From: Chlamydia trachomatis
Lineage (GTDB): Bacteria > Chlamydiota > Chlamydiia > Chlamydiales > 2-12-FULL-49-11
Assembly (NCBI GenBank): GCA_945877885.1
Contig: CAMCSI010000004.1
Location: 1 to 19,706 of the forward strand
Direction of reading: 5' to 3'
DNA length: 19,706 nucleotides
The position numbers were made by a program, and so were the translations under genes. Shown in pieces: positions 1 through 8,395 of the stretch. Positions within the stretch are counted from its first letter, which is position 1, and the number at the start of each line of letters is the position of its first letter. A model generated the notes under the pieces. The model was not told where the DNA came from and searched no databases. It worked only from the letters and a program-made list of their open reading frames with translations.

Positions 1-867
1 TAGATCATCCACCTTCACAACTATCCCATCAATCTCAAAGGGAAGGGTTTGTCGTTTTTTCTCTACACTTTCGGCAAAGAATAAAATCTCTTTTGCGTGT
101 TTTGCTTTATGAGTAAACTCTTTCCCCAAAACAGGTAAATCTAACGTCCTTAAATAAGGAGCAATTGCTGATTGATGCTTAATATCTTTATGCGTATTTG
201 CCATATCATAAAGGACGATATGTAACCCACGTTTTGCAGATTCCTTAGGATCTATTAACTTCAAAGAACCACTTGCTGCATTTCTAGGATTTGCATACAA
301 ATCTAGACCAAGAGCCTCTCTTTCCTCATTTAACCGCCTAAATTCATTCAGAGGTAAATAGACCTCACCGCGAAGCTCTAGGCGCTCTTTATAGTGGATC
401 TTATGAGGCAGATTAGTTATGCAAAACGCATTTTCTGTCACATCATCCCCCTCTTTACCGTTGCCTCGGGTGACGGCACTAACAAGCTTTCCCCCATCAT
501 AGATAACAGAAAGAGCCACCCCATCCATCTTCAGCTCCACATTAAATTCTATCCCTAAAGACTCAGTCATCTTCTCCATACGATGAATGAAAGCCTCAAG
601 CTCTTCTTCAGAATAGGTGTTTGCTAAAGACATCATTGGAAACTTATGAGTAACCAAGGCAAAATGTCCTGATGCATCTGTAGCTATGGTTTTTGTAGGA
701 GAGGCTCTATCTACCCATTCTGGGTGCAGGCCTTCGATGTTTTCTGCCTCTTTTACAAGCAAATCATATTCATAATCAGAAATAAGAGGTTTTGACTCTT
801 GATAATATAATTTATTATGCTTTTTTATCTCTTTGATAAGTTTCTTGTAGTCGTCTTTTGTAGACAT
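1..867 (-). CDS. ligA: NAD+-dependent DNA ligase, N-terminal part (runs off the window)
   Basis: LigA seals 3'-OH/5'-phosphate nicks in duplex DNA using NAD+ as AMP donor, in replication (Okazaki joining) and excision repair. The visible 289 residues cover the Ia domain and adenylation domain. An N-terminal Ia-type region (LYYQESKPLISDYEYDLL, about 20-37) precedes the adenylation motif ELKMDG with AMP-accepting Lys113. Then come RGNGKEGDDVTENA, LRGEVYLP, NPRNAASGSLKL and PFEIDGIVVKVD, all typical LigA blocks. The start is ATG at 867, with GGAAGGGC just upstream and a well-spaced promoter further up. The C-terminal OB, zinc, HhH and BRCT parts lie beyond position 1, so integrity cannot be judged. 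The gene follows an acidic-protein gene on the same strand after a 64-bp gap, but the intervening promoter suggests independent expression. Confidence 0.97.
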   Translation of the reverse strand, partial: MSTKDDYKKLIKEIKKHNKLYYQESKPLISDYEYDLLVKEAENIEGLHPEWVDRASPTKTIATDASGHFALVTHKFPMMSLANTYSEEELEAFIHRMEKMTESLGIEFNVELKMDGVALSVIYDGGKLVSAVTRGNGKEGDDVTENAFCITNLPHKIHYKERLELRGEVYLPLNEFRRLNEEREALGLDLYANPRNAASGSLKLIDPKESAKRGLHIVLYDMANTHKDIKHQSAIAPYLRTLDLPVLGKEFTHKAKHAKEILFFAESVEKKRQTLPFEIDGIVVKVDDL

Positions 868-898
868 AGCCCTTCCATGAATAGGTTAAATCAAAGCA

Positions 899-927
899 AT
901 TATAATCACTCTTTCCTATCCACGCAA
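899..927 (-). promoter_or_regulatory. Sigma70-like promoter of ligA
   Basis: Read on the minus strand: -35 TTGCGT (927-922), a 17-bp spacer, then a perfect -10 TATAAT (904-899). The predicted transcription start is near 892, giving a leader of about 25 nt to the ligA ATG at 867. The -35 lies just after the stop codon of the upstream acidic-protein gene. Confidence 0.6.
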
Positions 928-931
928 GGAT

Positions 932-1432
932 CTATTCATCCTCTTCACAATCATCCCAATTGAAATCTTCATCTTCATCTTCATCTTCATATTCATCTTC
1001 TTGATCCGCTTGCTGATCTTCTAAATCCTGAAGGAATTTTTTCAAATCTTCCTCCGATTCAAAAATAATAAAATCTGAATACTGATCCAAATCGGCATCC
1101 TCATTTACCTCTTCCCAAACAAAATCATCAAAATCTTCTACCTCACTTAAAGGATCAATAGAGAAAGACTCCTCATCAGTAAAATCCCATTCAGTGTAAT
1201 CAAAACTTCCAAAAGATTCATCTTCTGTCTCAATTTCCCCAATTGTATAAGTAATTGATACAGTCCGAATCATCTCATTAATTTCTCTTACTTGCATAGG
1301 TGTCAAATCAACTTGATCAATAACATTATTAATAGCTACCACTAGATCTTCTAGATCAGAAACTGCAGGATTGGGTAAGCTAAAAAATCCCTCAATCAAT
1401 TCTTTTATTTTTTTCACTGGATGATGTTTCAT
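932..1432 (-). CDS. Small highly acidic protein of unknown function
   Basis: This 166-residue protein is not recognised. The first ~65 residues look like a normal folded helical segment (MKHHPVKKIKELIEGFFSLP..., LTPMQVREINEMIRTV). From about residue 66 onward Asp and Glu dominate, and the last ~30 residues are almost only D/E (EDEYEDEDEDED, DDCEEDE). There is no signal peptide or membrane segment, so it is probably cytoplasmic, or secreted by a leaderless route. The start is ATG at 1432, preceded by AAAAAGGA at good spacing, with a TTAAGT-17-TATAAT promoter upstream. Acidic tails of this kind occur in histone- or DNA-mimic proteins and chaperone-like factors, but that is only an analogy. The codons for the tail form a short hexanucleotide repeat. 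Confidence 0.75.
   Translation of the reverse strand: MKHHPVKKIKELIEGFFSLPNPAVSDLEDLVVAINNVIDQVDLTPMQVREINEMIRTVSITYTIGEIETEDESFGSFDYTEWDFTDEESFSIDPLSEVEDFDDFVWEEVNEDADLDQYSDFIIFESEEDLKKFLQDLEDQQADQEDEYEDEDEDEDFNWDDCEEDE
966..989. repeat. Hexanucleotide tandem repeat inside the acidic-protein gene
   Basis: Four perfect copies of TCTTCA on the plus strand, followed by degenerate copies to about 1000. On the coding (minus) strand they encode alternating Glu and Asp. Because the unit is 6 bp, slippage would change the length of the acidic tail by two residues per unit without a frameshift. Confidence 0.8.
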
Positions 1433-1456
1433 AATTATCCTTTTTTTTATTTTTAT

Positions 1457-1485
1457 ATTATAATTATTGCGCTATTTTTACTTAA
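1457..1485 (-). promoter_or_regulatory. Probable promoter of the acidic-protein gene
   Basis: Minus strand: -35 TTAAGT (1485-1480), exactly 17 bp, then -10 TATAAT (1462-1457). Start of transcription is predicted near 1450, with a leader of about 18 nt. The region is AT-rich, so a chance match is possible, but the -10 is perfect and the spacing ideal. Confidence 0.5.
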
Positions 1486-1505
1486 CCGACTTATTATATG
1501 TTTGT

Positions 1506-3206
1506 TTATGCAGGTTTGATATGATTTGTCGCATCAATCATTAATTGACGTATAGGATTTGAGTCATCCCAAGGGGTAAAGTAATAAAACACAAGTAGTA
1601 TATTCCAAAAATCATCACCCGGTTGTATAGGTTCGGGTGTCAAAACTCCAGATCTGTATTGTTGAATAGTCCAAGCAAAATTAACAATAGTATTTGAACT
1701 TGTTGAATTTCCTATCAAATTTGGATAGCCAAAATTTGTACCCCACCATTCCCTTGAATAACCAGCAACTATTGGATTATTAATTTGTGAGTCTATGGAG
1801 ATGATTAATTTTCCTACAGATAAATAAAACTGATTCATAGCATTTAAAATATCTTTTATAGAAATATATGCAGGACTATTATTATCATTAATATATAGAT
1901 TATAATTAAATGCAAAATTAAGAATAGACATACCAGTCCAATTGTTTAATACACTTAACTCAGGATCTGCCGCTGCTATCGATAAGGCTTTTGCTTGATC
2001 GAAAATATCTGAATCAGTTACACCGTCTTCATTATTATATGTATCTGAAGCTGCTGGTTTTAACATTGTTGATATATTTTTAAAAATATCATAATAAAGA
2101 GCCGCACCAACATACCATTCATCAAATATATTTACAAGAGGAATAACTGCCGATCCCAGTGAAGAATTGTCGATATTAGGACATTCATATTCAGTTATAG
2201 AGTTAAATTGATTCAATTCACTCAACATATCTATAAACGAGATGTAACCGCCAACATAAGTTTCCCCGTTCCATCGACCAGTTGGAATCGTTGCAAAATT
2301 AAAGTAATAATCCCAGTTATATAGTGATTCCTTAGATATCAATTCTTGATTATTCAACACTAAGTTATAAAGTGGTAAAAAGTAGTCATTTAAAATACCA
2401 ATTATATCTATAATCACATGAGTTACCTCATATCCTTGATCTTGATAACCACAATTTTCCATATAAAATCCACCACTCCAATCATTAAACACATCACCTA
2501 TGAAAGAGAAATTGTCTCCTTTAATATAACTATTAAAATAATCTGCAGCGTTTTGTATATCTTGAAATGTAACCTGTGCGTCTTTTAATCCACTTGATTC
2601 ACTTTCTGCTGATAAACTAACATCATCTGCAGGCTGTAAGTGGCTTGATACCCCAGCTAATGCGTTAAAATACTTATTCGATGGTGCCCAAGTAGTTAAT
2701 CCATTTAAGTAGAAAATCGCCCACCATAGACCAAGCCCATCCTTTGGCTCCTTTAGCATCACAGGACAGGGTGCATTAGGGTCTGCAAAACTTGACAAAG
2801 TAACCATTTGGGTATAAAAAGTTAAAGGGCCAACGCTTTCGGGTTTCATAAAAGAATTTTCAAAATATTCATAAGAAGCCTGCGAAACTAAACTTTTGTT
2901 ATTAATCATCAAATTTGCATAGGGTAAAAAATACAAGTTCATAAACTCTGACAAAACATTCAAACTTTCTAGTTGACCATCGATATAAGAAAACAGTACA
3001 CCAGACAAATCAAAAGGACACAAATACCCACGTTCTGCTTGCACCTGTTGGTATAGATCATAATTTTTTTCAAATGCTGCAAAGTAAGGCTCCCCAGCCC
3101 ATCTATTTATTGTCGCTAAAGATTGTTGACTTCCATTTATTATCGCATTGCTTAATTTATTTGCTGCATTCACAATGTCTTGATAAGTTACTTCATTATT
3201 ACTCAT
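1506..3206 (-). CDS. Three-repeat protein of unknown function
   Basis: This 566-residue protein is not recognised. It consists of three diverged copies of a ~175-190-residue unit: residues 6-193, 212-385 and 396-566. Each begins with a V-T-x-x-D-I motif (VTYQDI, VTFQDI, VTDSDI) followed by an Ala-rich helix. Each continues through a W-[AST]-G motif (NRWAGE, NDWSGG, NNWTGM) and a helical block (LNVLSEFMNLYFLPYANLMI, IGILNDYFLPLYNLVL, ILNAMNQFYLSVGKLII). Each ends on [LI]-[QK]-P-A (LQPA, LKPA, IKPA). The linkers are low in complexity and rich in Ser, Asn and Asp. No signal peptide or membrane span is evident. ATG at 3206 has GGAAGAG upstream. Composition is rich in Tyr, Trp, Asn and Phe. It lies 106 bp downstream of glgB and could be a host-directed or surface protein, but nothing visible proves that. 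Confidence 0.85.
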   Translation of the reverse strand: MSNNEVTYQDIVNAANKLSNAIINGSQQSLATINRWAGEPYFAAFEKNYDLYQQVQAERGYLCPFDLSGVLFSYIDGQLESLNVLSEFMNLYFLPYANLMINNKSLVSQASYEYFENSFMKPESVGPLTFYTQMVTLSSFADPNAPCPVMLKEPKDGLGLWWAIFYLNGLTTWAPSNKYFNALAGVSSHLQPADDVSLSAESESSGLKDAQVTFQDIQNAADYFNSYIKGDNFSFIGDVFNDWSGGFYMENCGYQDQGYEVTHVIIDIIGILNDYFLPLYNLVLNNQELISKESLYNWDYYFNFATIPTGRWNGETYVGGYISFIDMLSELNQFNSITEYECPNIDNSSLGSAVIPLVNIFDEWYVGAALYYDIFKNISTMLKPAASDTYNNEDGVTDSDIFDQAKALSIAAADPELSVLNNWTGMSILNFAFNYNLYINDNNSPAYISIKDILNAMNQFYLSVGKLIISIDSQINNPIVAGYSREWWGTNFGYPNLIGNSTSSNTIVNFAWTIQQYRSGVLTPEPIQPGDDFWNILLVFYYFTPWDDSNPIRQLMIDATNHIKPA

Positions 3207-3307
3207 ACACTCTTCCTTATTAGTTTTTTATTATATCTCCATTATATAAATTGATTATATTTATACTCATTCGAATGGATATTAGAGAGTTAAAAACTTA
3301 AGGGATT

Positions 3308-3328
3308 GGTGACTAAATTTGTGTCACC
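3308..3328 (-). terminator. Small hairpin overlapping the glgB stop codon
   Basis: GGTGAC and GTCACC form a perfect 6-bp stem with a 9-nt loop that contains the glgB stop codon. On the minus strand a run of five T occurs about 15 nt further on, so this is not a canonical intrinsic terminator. It may only weakly terminate or protect the 3' end. Confidence 0.3.
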
Positions 3329-5436
3329 TTACAAAAAATGGAGGAGAGTTTCGGAACCTGTAAAAAAACACCCCTACCTTCTGGGTCTATTTCGATAGAG
3401 GAATTCACTAGATGATCTCCACCATAGCGTTTATCATCGGTGTTGATCAATTCAGTAATAGACTTTACCCCTGGTAGGGGGATAAGTTTATTATAAATGT
3501 TTACATTAGAAAAGTTATGCACACATAAAAGGGTCTCTTTTACCCCTTTTCTCAAAAAGCTAATCAGATTGTGATGAGGGTCACTATAATCTACCCAGGC
3601 AAACCCTTTTTCATCAAAGTCTATTTCATGAAGGGCTTTTTCCTTTAAATAAAGATGATTTATTTCCCTTGTAAAGCATTTATGCTTTATTTGAGCATGG
3701 GAGAGTTTATGGACTTTTCGAAAGGACATTTTTTCATTAAACTCGTTTGGATCGCCCACTTCATGACCCTGAAAAAAAAGCTTTTTTCCAGGATGGGCAA
3801 TGGTTACTGAATAGAGTAACCTTAAATAGGCAAACTGCTCTCTTTCCTCAGTTGAAAATTTCTTTAACAGGGATTTTTTGCCATTTGAAACTTCATCATG
3901 AGAGATGGTTAATAGATAACGCTCGCGAAATACTTCACTATAGCTATTTAATAAAAACTTCCAATTTTGCTTTTTTTCTTCTTCAGAGTAGGTTAGGTAT
4001 TGAAATAGATCATTAATCCATCCAATATTCCATTTCATGGAAAAGCCAAGACCACTTAGCTCAATAGGTTTTGTTACGCCATCATGTAGGGAAGGGTCCT
4101 CTGCCATCAAAAGTACCCCTGGGTAGTATTTATGCAAAGCAGCATTGAGTTTTTTTAAAAAATCGATGCCAGCTAAATTTTCTATACCACCTAAATGATT
4201 TCTCTCAAACTCCCCTTCTATTTTATAATAGTCTAAATAAAGAATCGATTGAACCGCATCGACACGGATCATATCCACATGCATCTCTTTTACCCAAAAT
4301 AAAGCAGATGCTATCAAAAAATTGACTACTGCAGGTGATTCATAATTAAAATTGAGGGTATCCCATTGTAGGTGATTCTCCATCAAAGGGTGGGGATGTT
4401 CATATAAAAAAGAGCCATCAAATCTTGCTAAGAAATCGGCATCTTTAGGGAAATGTGCAGCTACAAAATCAAAGACTACCCCAATACCATGCATATGCAT
4501 ATGGTTTACAAAATATTTAAAATCCTCAGCAGTTCCATATCGAGCAGTAGGGGCAAAGTATCCTGTTACCTGATAACCCCACGACTCATCAAGTGGATAT
4601 TCAGTAACCGGCATAAGCTCTACGTGCGTATAGCCCATCTCTTTTACATAGGTCACTAATTCTGAGGCAATTTCTTTAAAATTTGGGAAATGCTCACCTC
4701 TATTCCAGGAGCCTAAGTGAAGCTCGTAGATATTCATTGGTGCGGATAAAAAGCTTTCTTCGCGAGTTTTCATCCACTCTTTGTCTGTCCAAGAAAATTC
4801 CTTATCTTTAAAGGCGATGGTAGCGGTTTTTGGTCTTAATTCAAATCGTCTTCCGAATGGATCACTTTTTAACAGTATTTGATGATCCTTGGTAGTGATC
4901 CGGTATTTATACATCATAGGCAATCTTGCCCCAGGGATAAAGAGCTCAAATATCCCCATTTCTGCAACTTTTCGCATCGGAAAGATCGTTTCTCTCCAAT
5001 TCCCCATATCACATCTTAAATGTACATGTAATGCATTTGGGGCAAAAACAGCAAACTTACACCCTTGCATCCCATCATGAATGCAATAATGACTCCCTAA
5101 GGCTTTATACAGTTCAAAATGCTCCCCTTTATCAAATAAATAGGCATCCACCATAGAAAAACTGGGGGTGCATGAATATGGGTCAAACCCTACTGTACCA
5201 TCACTATGAATCACCTGATAATCACAAGGCTTAATCACCTCATCATGATCATAGAGAAACAACCCACTCTCATCAATAAGCGTCATCTCCTTAAGTTCCC
5301 CTTTCACAATAAGAGAATGCTCCTTTTTATTAGGTGACCATTGATAAATGAGATGACCTTCCAAAATACCTAAAAGCCCATGTGGGTTTAGTAGATTAAG
5401 GGAGGCTTTTGTAACCTTTGAGAAGAATGGATCCAT
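3313..5436 (-). CDS. glgB: 1,4-alpha-glucan (glycogen) branching enzyme, GH13
   Basis: GlgB cleaves alpha-1,4 glucan chains and re-attaches them as alpha-1,6 branches during glycogen synthesis in the cytoplasm. The 707-residue length fits a GlgB with an N-terminal CBM48 region and a GH13 barrel. The catalytic barrel shows YELHLGSW (237-244), ESWGYQVTGYFAPTARYGT (284-302), DFVAAHFPKD (323-332), the nucleophile motif MIRVDAVQSILYLDY (Asp393), the acid/base motif LMAEDPSLHDGVTKP (Glu446) and SHDEVSNGKKS (Asp514). These are the complete GH13 residues. Compared with the usual branching-enzyme motif HDEVVHGKKS, the two residues after HDEV are Ser-Asn instead of Val-His. The ATG at 5436 has no strong Shine-Dalgarno. 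The upstream gene on the same strand ends 41 bp away, so the two are probably cotranscribed. Confidence 0.97.
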   Translation of the reverse strand: MDPFFSKVTKASLNLLNPHGLLGILEGHLIYQWSPNKKEHSLIVKGELKEMTLIDESGLFLYDHDEVIKPCDYQVIHSDGTVGFDPYSCTPSFSMVDAYLFDKGEHFELYKALGSHYCIHDGMQGCKFAVFAPNALHVHLRCDMGNWRETIFPMRKVAEMGIFELFIPGARLPMMYKYRITTKDHQILLKSDPFGRRFELRPKTATIAFKDKEFSWTDKEWMKTREESFLSAPMNIYELHLGSWNRGEHFPNFKEIASELVTYVKEMGYTHVELMPVTEYPLDESWGYQVTGYFAPTARYGTAEDFKYFVNHMHMHGIGVVFDFVAAHFPKDADFLARFDGSFLYEHPHPLMENHLQWDTLNFNYESPAVVNFLIASALFWVKEMHVDMIRVDAVQSILYLDYYKIEGEFERNHLGGIENLAGIDFLKKLNAALHKYYPGVLLMAEDPSLHDGVTKPIELSGLGFSMKWNIGWINDLFQYLTYSEEEKKQNWKFLLNSYSEVFRERYLLTISHDEVSNGKKSLLKKFSTEEREQFAYLRLLYSVTIAHPGKKLFFQGHEVGDPNEFNEKMSFRKVHKLSHAQIKHKCFTREINHLYLKEKALHEIDFDEKGFAWVDYSDPHHNLISFLRKGVKETLLCVHNFSNVNIYNKLIPLPGVKSITELINTDDKRYGGDHLVNSSIEIDPEGRGVFLQVPKLSSIFCKVTQI

Positions 5437-5477
5437 AAATTTTTCTATACAGAAAAATGGTCTTTATCTTCAACTAA

Positions 5478-6497
5478 TTAGTATGTAATCCTGTCGATTA
5501 AAAGGCTCTTACCTTTCTCAAGAGTTAAAGGCTCATCGGCATCCAAAAATTTTCCCTTTTCTTTATGGTGGTGCTTAATTCGAAAAGATTTCGGATGCAT
5601 AGGGAAGATGACCGATAAAGAGCTATCCTCTAATGGGTGGATAATCAACTGAATCACTTTTTTCTTTCTCCACAAAAGATCGATGAGAGCATGCTCGGTT
5701 TGAAGAGAAATTGCAGATCCAGCATGCGGAAGCTCTTTTGCCCCTTCTAGTAAATAAAGAGTATGCTTTTCTTCTCTAAGAAGATGCTCTTTCAGTTGCT
5801 TTTTAAACGTTGTGAAAAGGGAAAACTTATCAAAATCAAAGGTTGGGACGACAAATCCTTGATGGTTCACATCCTTTGTTTTTGGGGAAAATAAATCTAT
5901 TAAAAGATCTTGGATCTGACCATTTTCTAAAGGTACAGCTCCCATGGCCGGAATTAACTGAGATAATGCGTATAGTTTTGTAGATCGATCAATTTGATTT
6001 TCAAGCAACGGTTTTTTAAAGCAGCCAAAAGAGATCTTTTCTTTTACAGAAAGCCTCTGCATTGTTTCACACTTTAAAAGAGCGATAGATTCACCTTTTT
6101 TTAGCGTTTTCTCTTGACCATCAATAGTCATAGCTACCTCTTTGCCACGGCGCAATTTTAAGTAAATCACTCCACTTTCGGCAATTAGATAAAAATGAAA
6201 GTAACCCTCCTGTGAGGTTCCAAAAACCTCTACCCTTGCTTTCTCAATATTCAATAAATGGGTAAATCCTTTCACAGGTCCTGTGATTTTTAAATCAATC
6301 TCACAACTGGTTTGATCAGAAAAAAGAGAGAATTTACAAGGAAAAGCTCTAAAACAAGCCTTTGATAAGGGAATCACAGATTCTTTACCTGGCAGGTGAG
6401 TAAAATAACGGTAATCCTCCTTGACCTTAATTGTGGAGGAGCGCGTCTTAGGAGGTGTATTCAAAACATTATTTGTCATAGGAAAATAGTATACCAC
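5478..6497 (-). CDS. Conserved hypothetical protein upstream of glgB
   Basis: This protein of up to 339 residues is not recognised by motif. It is soluble-looking, with alternating beta-rich segments (VEVFGTSQEGYFHFYLIAESGVIYLKL, near 108-134) and a C-terminal region rich in His and Lys (KSFRIKHHHKEKGK). It has no signal peptide. Its position directly upstream of glgB, on the same strand, resembles chlamydial gene order, where an uncharacterised gene (CT865 in C. trachomatis, from memory) adjoins glgB. That suggests a role linked to glycogen metabolism or its control, but this is inference from context only. The start is uncertain. GTG at 6497 has AAAGG seven bases upstream, while ATG at 6479 (333 aa) has no clear ribosome site and lies just below a TATACT box. 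It diverges from the MarC-family gene at 6543. Confidence 0.8.
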   Translation of the reverse strand: MVYYFPMTNNVLNTPPKTRSSTIKVKEDYRYFTHLPGKESVIPLSKACFRAFPCKFSLFSDQTSCEIDLKITGPVKGFTHLLNIEKARVEVFGTSQEGYFHFYLIAESGVIYLKLRRGKEVAMTIDGQEKTLKKGESIALLKCETMQRLSVKEKISFGCFKKPLLENQIDRSTKLYALSQLIPAMGAVPLENGQIQDLLIDLFSPKTKDVNHQGFVVPTFDFDKFSLFTTFKKQLKEHLLREEKHTLYLLEGAKELPHAGSAISLQTEHALIDLLWRKKKVIQLIIHPLEDSSLSVIFPMHPKSFRIKHHHKEKGKFLDADEPLTLEKGKSLLIDRITY

Positions 6498-6542
6498 AAA
6501 AAAACCTTTAAAAAAAAGGGGATATTCTGCTATATTTTTTAT

Positions 6543-7157
6543 ATGTCAATTTTAAGTGCAACAATTTCATTATTCCTTGTCTTCAATGTACTTGGAAATA
6601 TTCCATTCTACATCGCGATTTTAAAAAAATTCACGCCACGTAGACAAAAATATATTTTAATCAGAGAGCTGATCATTGCAGCGCTCATCCTCCTTTCTTT
6701 TGCGTTTTTTGGAGACGCCATCCTTTCTGGTATTGGTATTTCAAAGGGAACTCTTGGAATCTCAGGTGGTATCATCCTGTTTTTGATCTCCATCACCATG
6801 ATTTTTCCAAAGCAAAGTGAAGAAGGATCAATGGATCAAGAGCCATGTATTGTACCTATTGCTATTCCAGCGATGGCAGGCCCTGGAAGTATTACAGCTG
6901 TAATGCTTTATTCATCCATATTTCCAAGCCCGTGGTCGCTAGTATTAATTATCTTAGGTGCAGTTATCCCATCTCTTATTTTACTACTTATTGCCTCTAA
7001 CATAAAATATCTTGTTGGGGAAAAAGGCTTAGTTGTGTTTGAACGTTTAGGTGGTCTTTTAATTTGCTTTGTATCCATTCAGATGATTTCATCAGGTGTT
7101 ATACGCATTGTAAAAGAAAACTTCCCACAAGCTCCACAAACTGAAATGGTTAGGTAG
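6543..7157 (+). CDS. MarC/UPF0056-family inner-membrane protein
   Basis: This 204-residue integral membrane protein has about six hydrophobic spans and the MarC-family signatures. At the N-terminus is SLFLVFNVLGNIPFYIAIL, where most relatives read D-P-x-G-N-x-P, so Asp-Pro is replaced by Val-Leu-type residues here. In the middle is the conserved block IVPIAIPAMAGPGSITAVML. The family was once thought to export antibiotics; its real substrate is unknown. I place the start at ATG 6543 rather than the longer in-frame start at 6396. The longer version would overlap the divergent gene by 100 bp and add a non-conserved tail. The ribosome site is weak. The next gene follows on the same strand after 62 bp. 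Confidence 0.9.
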   Translation: MSILSATISLFLVFNVLGNIPFYIAILKKFTPRRQKYILIRELIIAALILLSFAFFGDAILSGIGISKGTLGISGGIILFLISITMIFPKQSEEGSMDQEPCIVPIAIPAMAGPGSITAVMLYSSIFPSPWSLVLIILGAVIPSLILLLIASNIKYLVGEKGLVVFERLGGLLICFVSIQMISSGVIRIVKENFPQAPQTEMVR

Positions 7158-7219
7158 AATTACCTTTTCTTTTATCAACCCTCATGGTAGGCTCTTAGCC
7201 AAAAAACCCTGGGGAATCG

Positions 7220-8323
7220 ATGGTAACTAAAAATGACTTTATAAAATTTGGCACATATCTTGAAGAAAATGGAATATCTGCTCAAAGGATAAGCCTTACT
7301 CTTGCGATTTTAGACAATCTTGCTCATAATAGAATCAATGATATTTCATCTCTTGTTAAGCCATATTTTGATACTAAGAAAGAGGGTGAACCCACTGTTT
7401 CAAGCCTTGTCCTCAAAGATGTTACACAAACTAAAAAAGATCTGTTAGAGCATTCAGCAAGCCTTATGCTTGAACCAATTTTTGAAGGTGATGAGGCCCA
7501 GTTCCTTAAAAATTGGATCGAAATTATTTTACTGAATTTTGATATAAAAAACGAAACCGCAATAGTTTCAGCAAGCCCTGTATCTATTTTAGAAGGTAAG
7601 CCCCCTCTAATTGTAAATAATGAGGAGCCATGCCCTAGTATAAGTGCCCCATTTCAATTGATGCTAGATCTTGCTGATATGAAATTGCCTATTGCTCAGT
7701 CTTTATGTCAGAGAATGGATTTAAAGGAAGATAGTGAGATAAGAGTGCTACTTTCCGATGGCATCCTTCCGATGATACTTTCAGCTCCAACGTATGAAAC
7801 ATTTATTAGCCGCTGGAATGAATTTTATCAAAGAGCAAATGCAACATGTTTACATTCCTATAATCTCACCGCAAAAATTCAAGCATTAACTCCCTATCCA
7901 ATCGCCCTTGCCGAAGCTCTTGCACCAAAACTTGCTGACGCAAAAATGGGTGAACAAATCATTAATTCAATAAAAGAGATGTACGCTCTAAACGTTTTGA
8001 ATGAATTAAATGGAAAGTTTTCAAGATGTAAAAGCCTCGATGTGGTTTTTAAGCTCGCCTTAAAAGACCCATCTTTTTCTGAACTATTTGAGAGAAAAAA
8101 TAAAGCAGTAATTATTAGCTACTTTATGGATAAATTAAGGTCTGTGAGTCCAAAGGATATTCCAAATATCAAATACCACCCACTTGCCCCTACTCAAGAA
8201 ACCGATGATTATATAAAAGCTCTTACTAAAATTATTGATTATGTAAACATTGCGCAAGCTGATGCTAAAATAGTGTGGTTCTATAATAGACTTTTACCAA
8301 AACTACAAGAGTTTGATATTTAA
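7220..8323 (+). CDS. Hypothetical helical protein
   Basis: This 367-residue protein is not recognised. It appears soluble and mostly alpha-helical, with no signal peptide, membrane span, nucleotide-binding motif or obvious repeat. The region around residues 115-145 (SPVSILEGKPPLIVNNEEPCPS) is Pro-rich and probably a linker between two helical halves. ATG at 7220 is preceded by GGGGA at 7211-7215, which supports this start. It lies downstream of the MarC-family gene on the same strand and ends 13 bp before a 32-bp palindrome followed by six T, a credible terminator. It may be a lineage-specific chlamydial protein. Nothing in the sequence indicates an activity. Confidence 0.85.
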   Translation: MVTKNDFIKFGTYLEENGISAQRISLTLAILDNLAHNRINDISSLVKPYFDTKKEGEPTVSSLVLKDVTQTKKDLLEHSASLMLEPIFEGDEAQFLKNWIEIILLNFDIKNETAIVSASPVSILEGKPPLIVNNEEPCPSISAPFQLMLDLADMKLPIAQSLCQRMDLKEDSEIRVLLSDGILPMILSAPTYETFISRWNEFYQRANATCLHSYNLTAKIQALTPYPIALAEALAPKLADAKMGEQIINSIKEMYALNVLNELNGKFSRCKSLDVVFKLALKDPSFSELFERKNKAVIISYFMDKLRSVSPKDIPNIKYHPLAPTQETDDYIKALTKIIDYVNIAQADAKIVWFYNRLLPKLQEFDI

Positions 8324-8336
8324 CTACAATAAAAGC

Positions 8337-8373
8337 ATCGATAAAATGACATTTGTCATTCTATCGATTTTTT
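8337..8373 (+). terminator. Palindrome A: 32-bp palindrome plus T-run
   Basis: Positions 8337-8368 form an almost perfect palindrome: outer arms ATCGATA/TATCGAT and core AATGACATTTGTCATT (8345-8360), with one A-C mismatch. Six T follow (8368-8373), so on the plus strand it works as an intrinsic terminator for the gene ending at 8323. It also lies 23 bp beyond the stop of the convergent ATPase gene. The first 28 bases are identical to palindrome B at 9886, so A and B are direct repeats on either side of the ATPase gene. Confidence 0.8.
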
Positions 8374-8395
8374 AAAATTTCTTGTTCCTATTAGA

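Noticed and set aside
3747..5080. Plus-strand reading frames inside glgB
   Set aside because: They are shadows of a well-conserved gene on the other strand and encode no recognisable pattern.
6396..6542. N-terminal extension of the MarC-family gene from an in-frame start at 6396
   Set aside because: It overlaps the divergent gene by about 100 bp, and the extra residues are not hydrophobic and do not fit the family, which begins near MSILSATISLFLVF.
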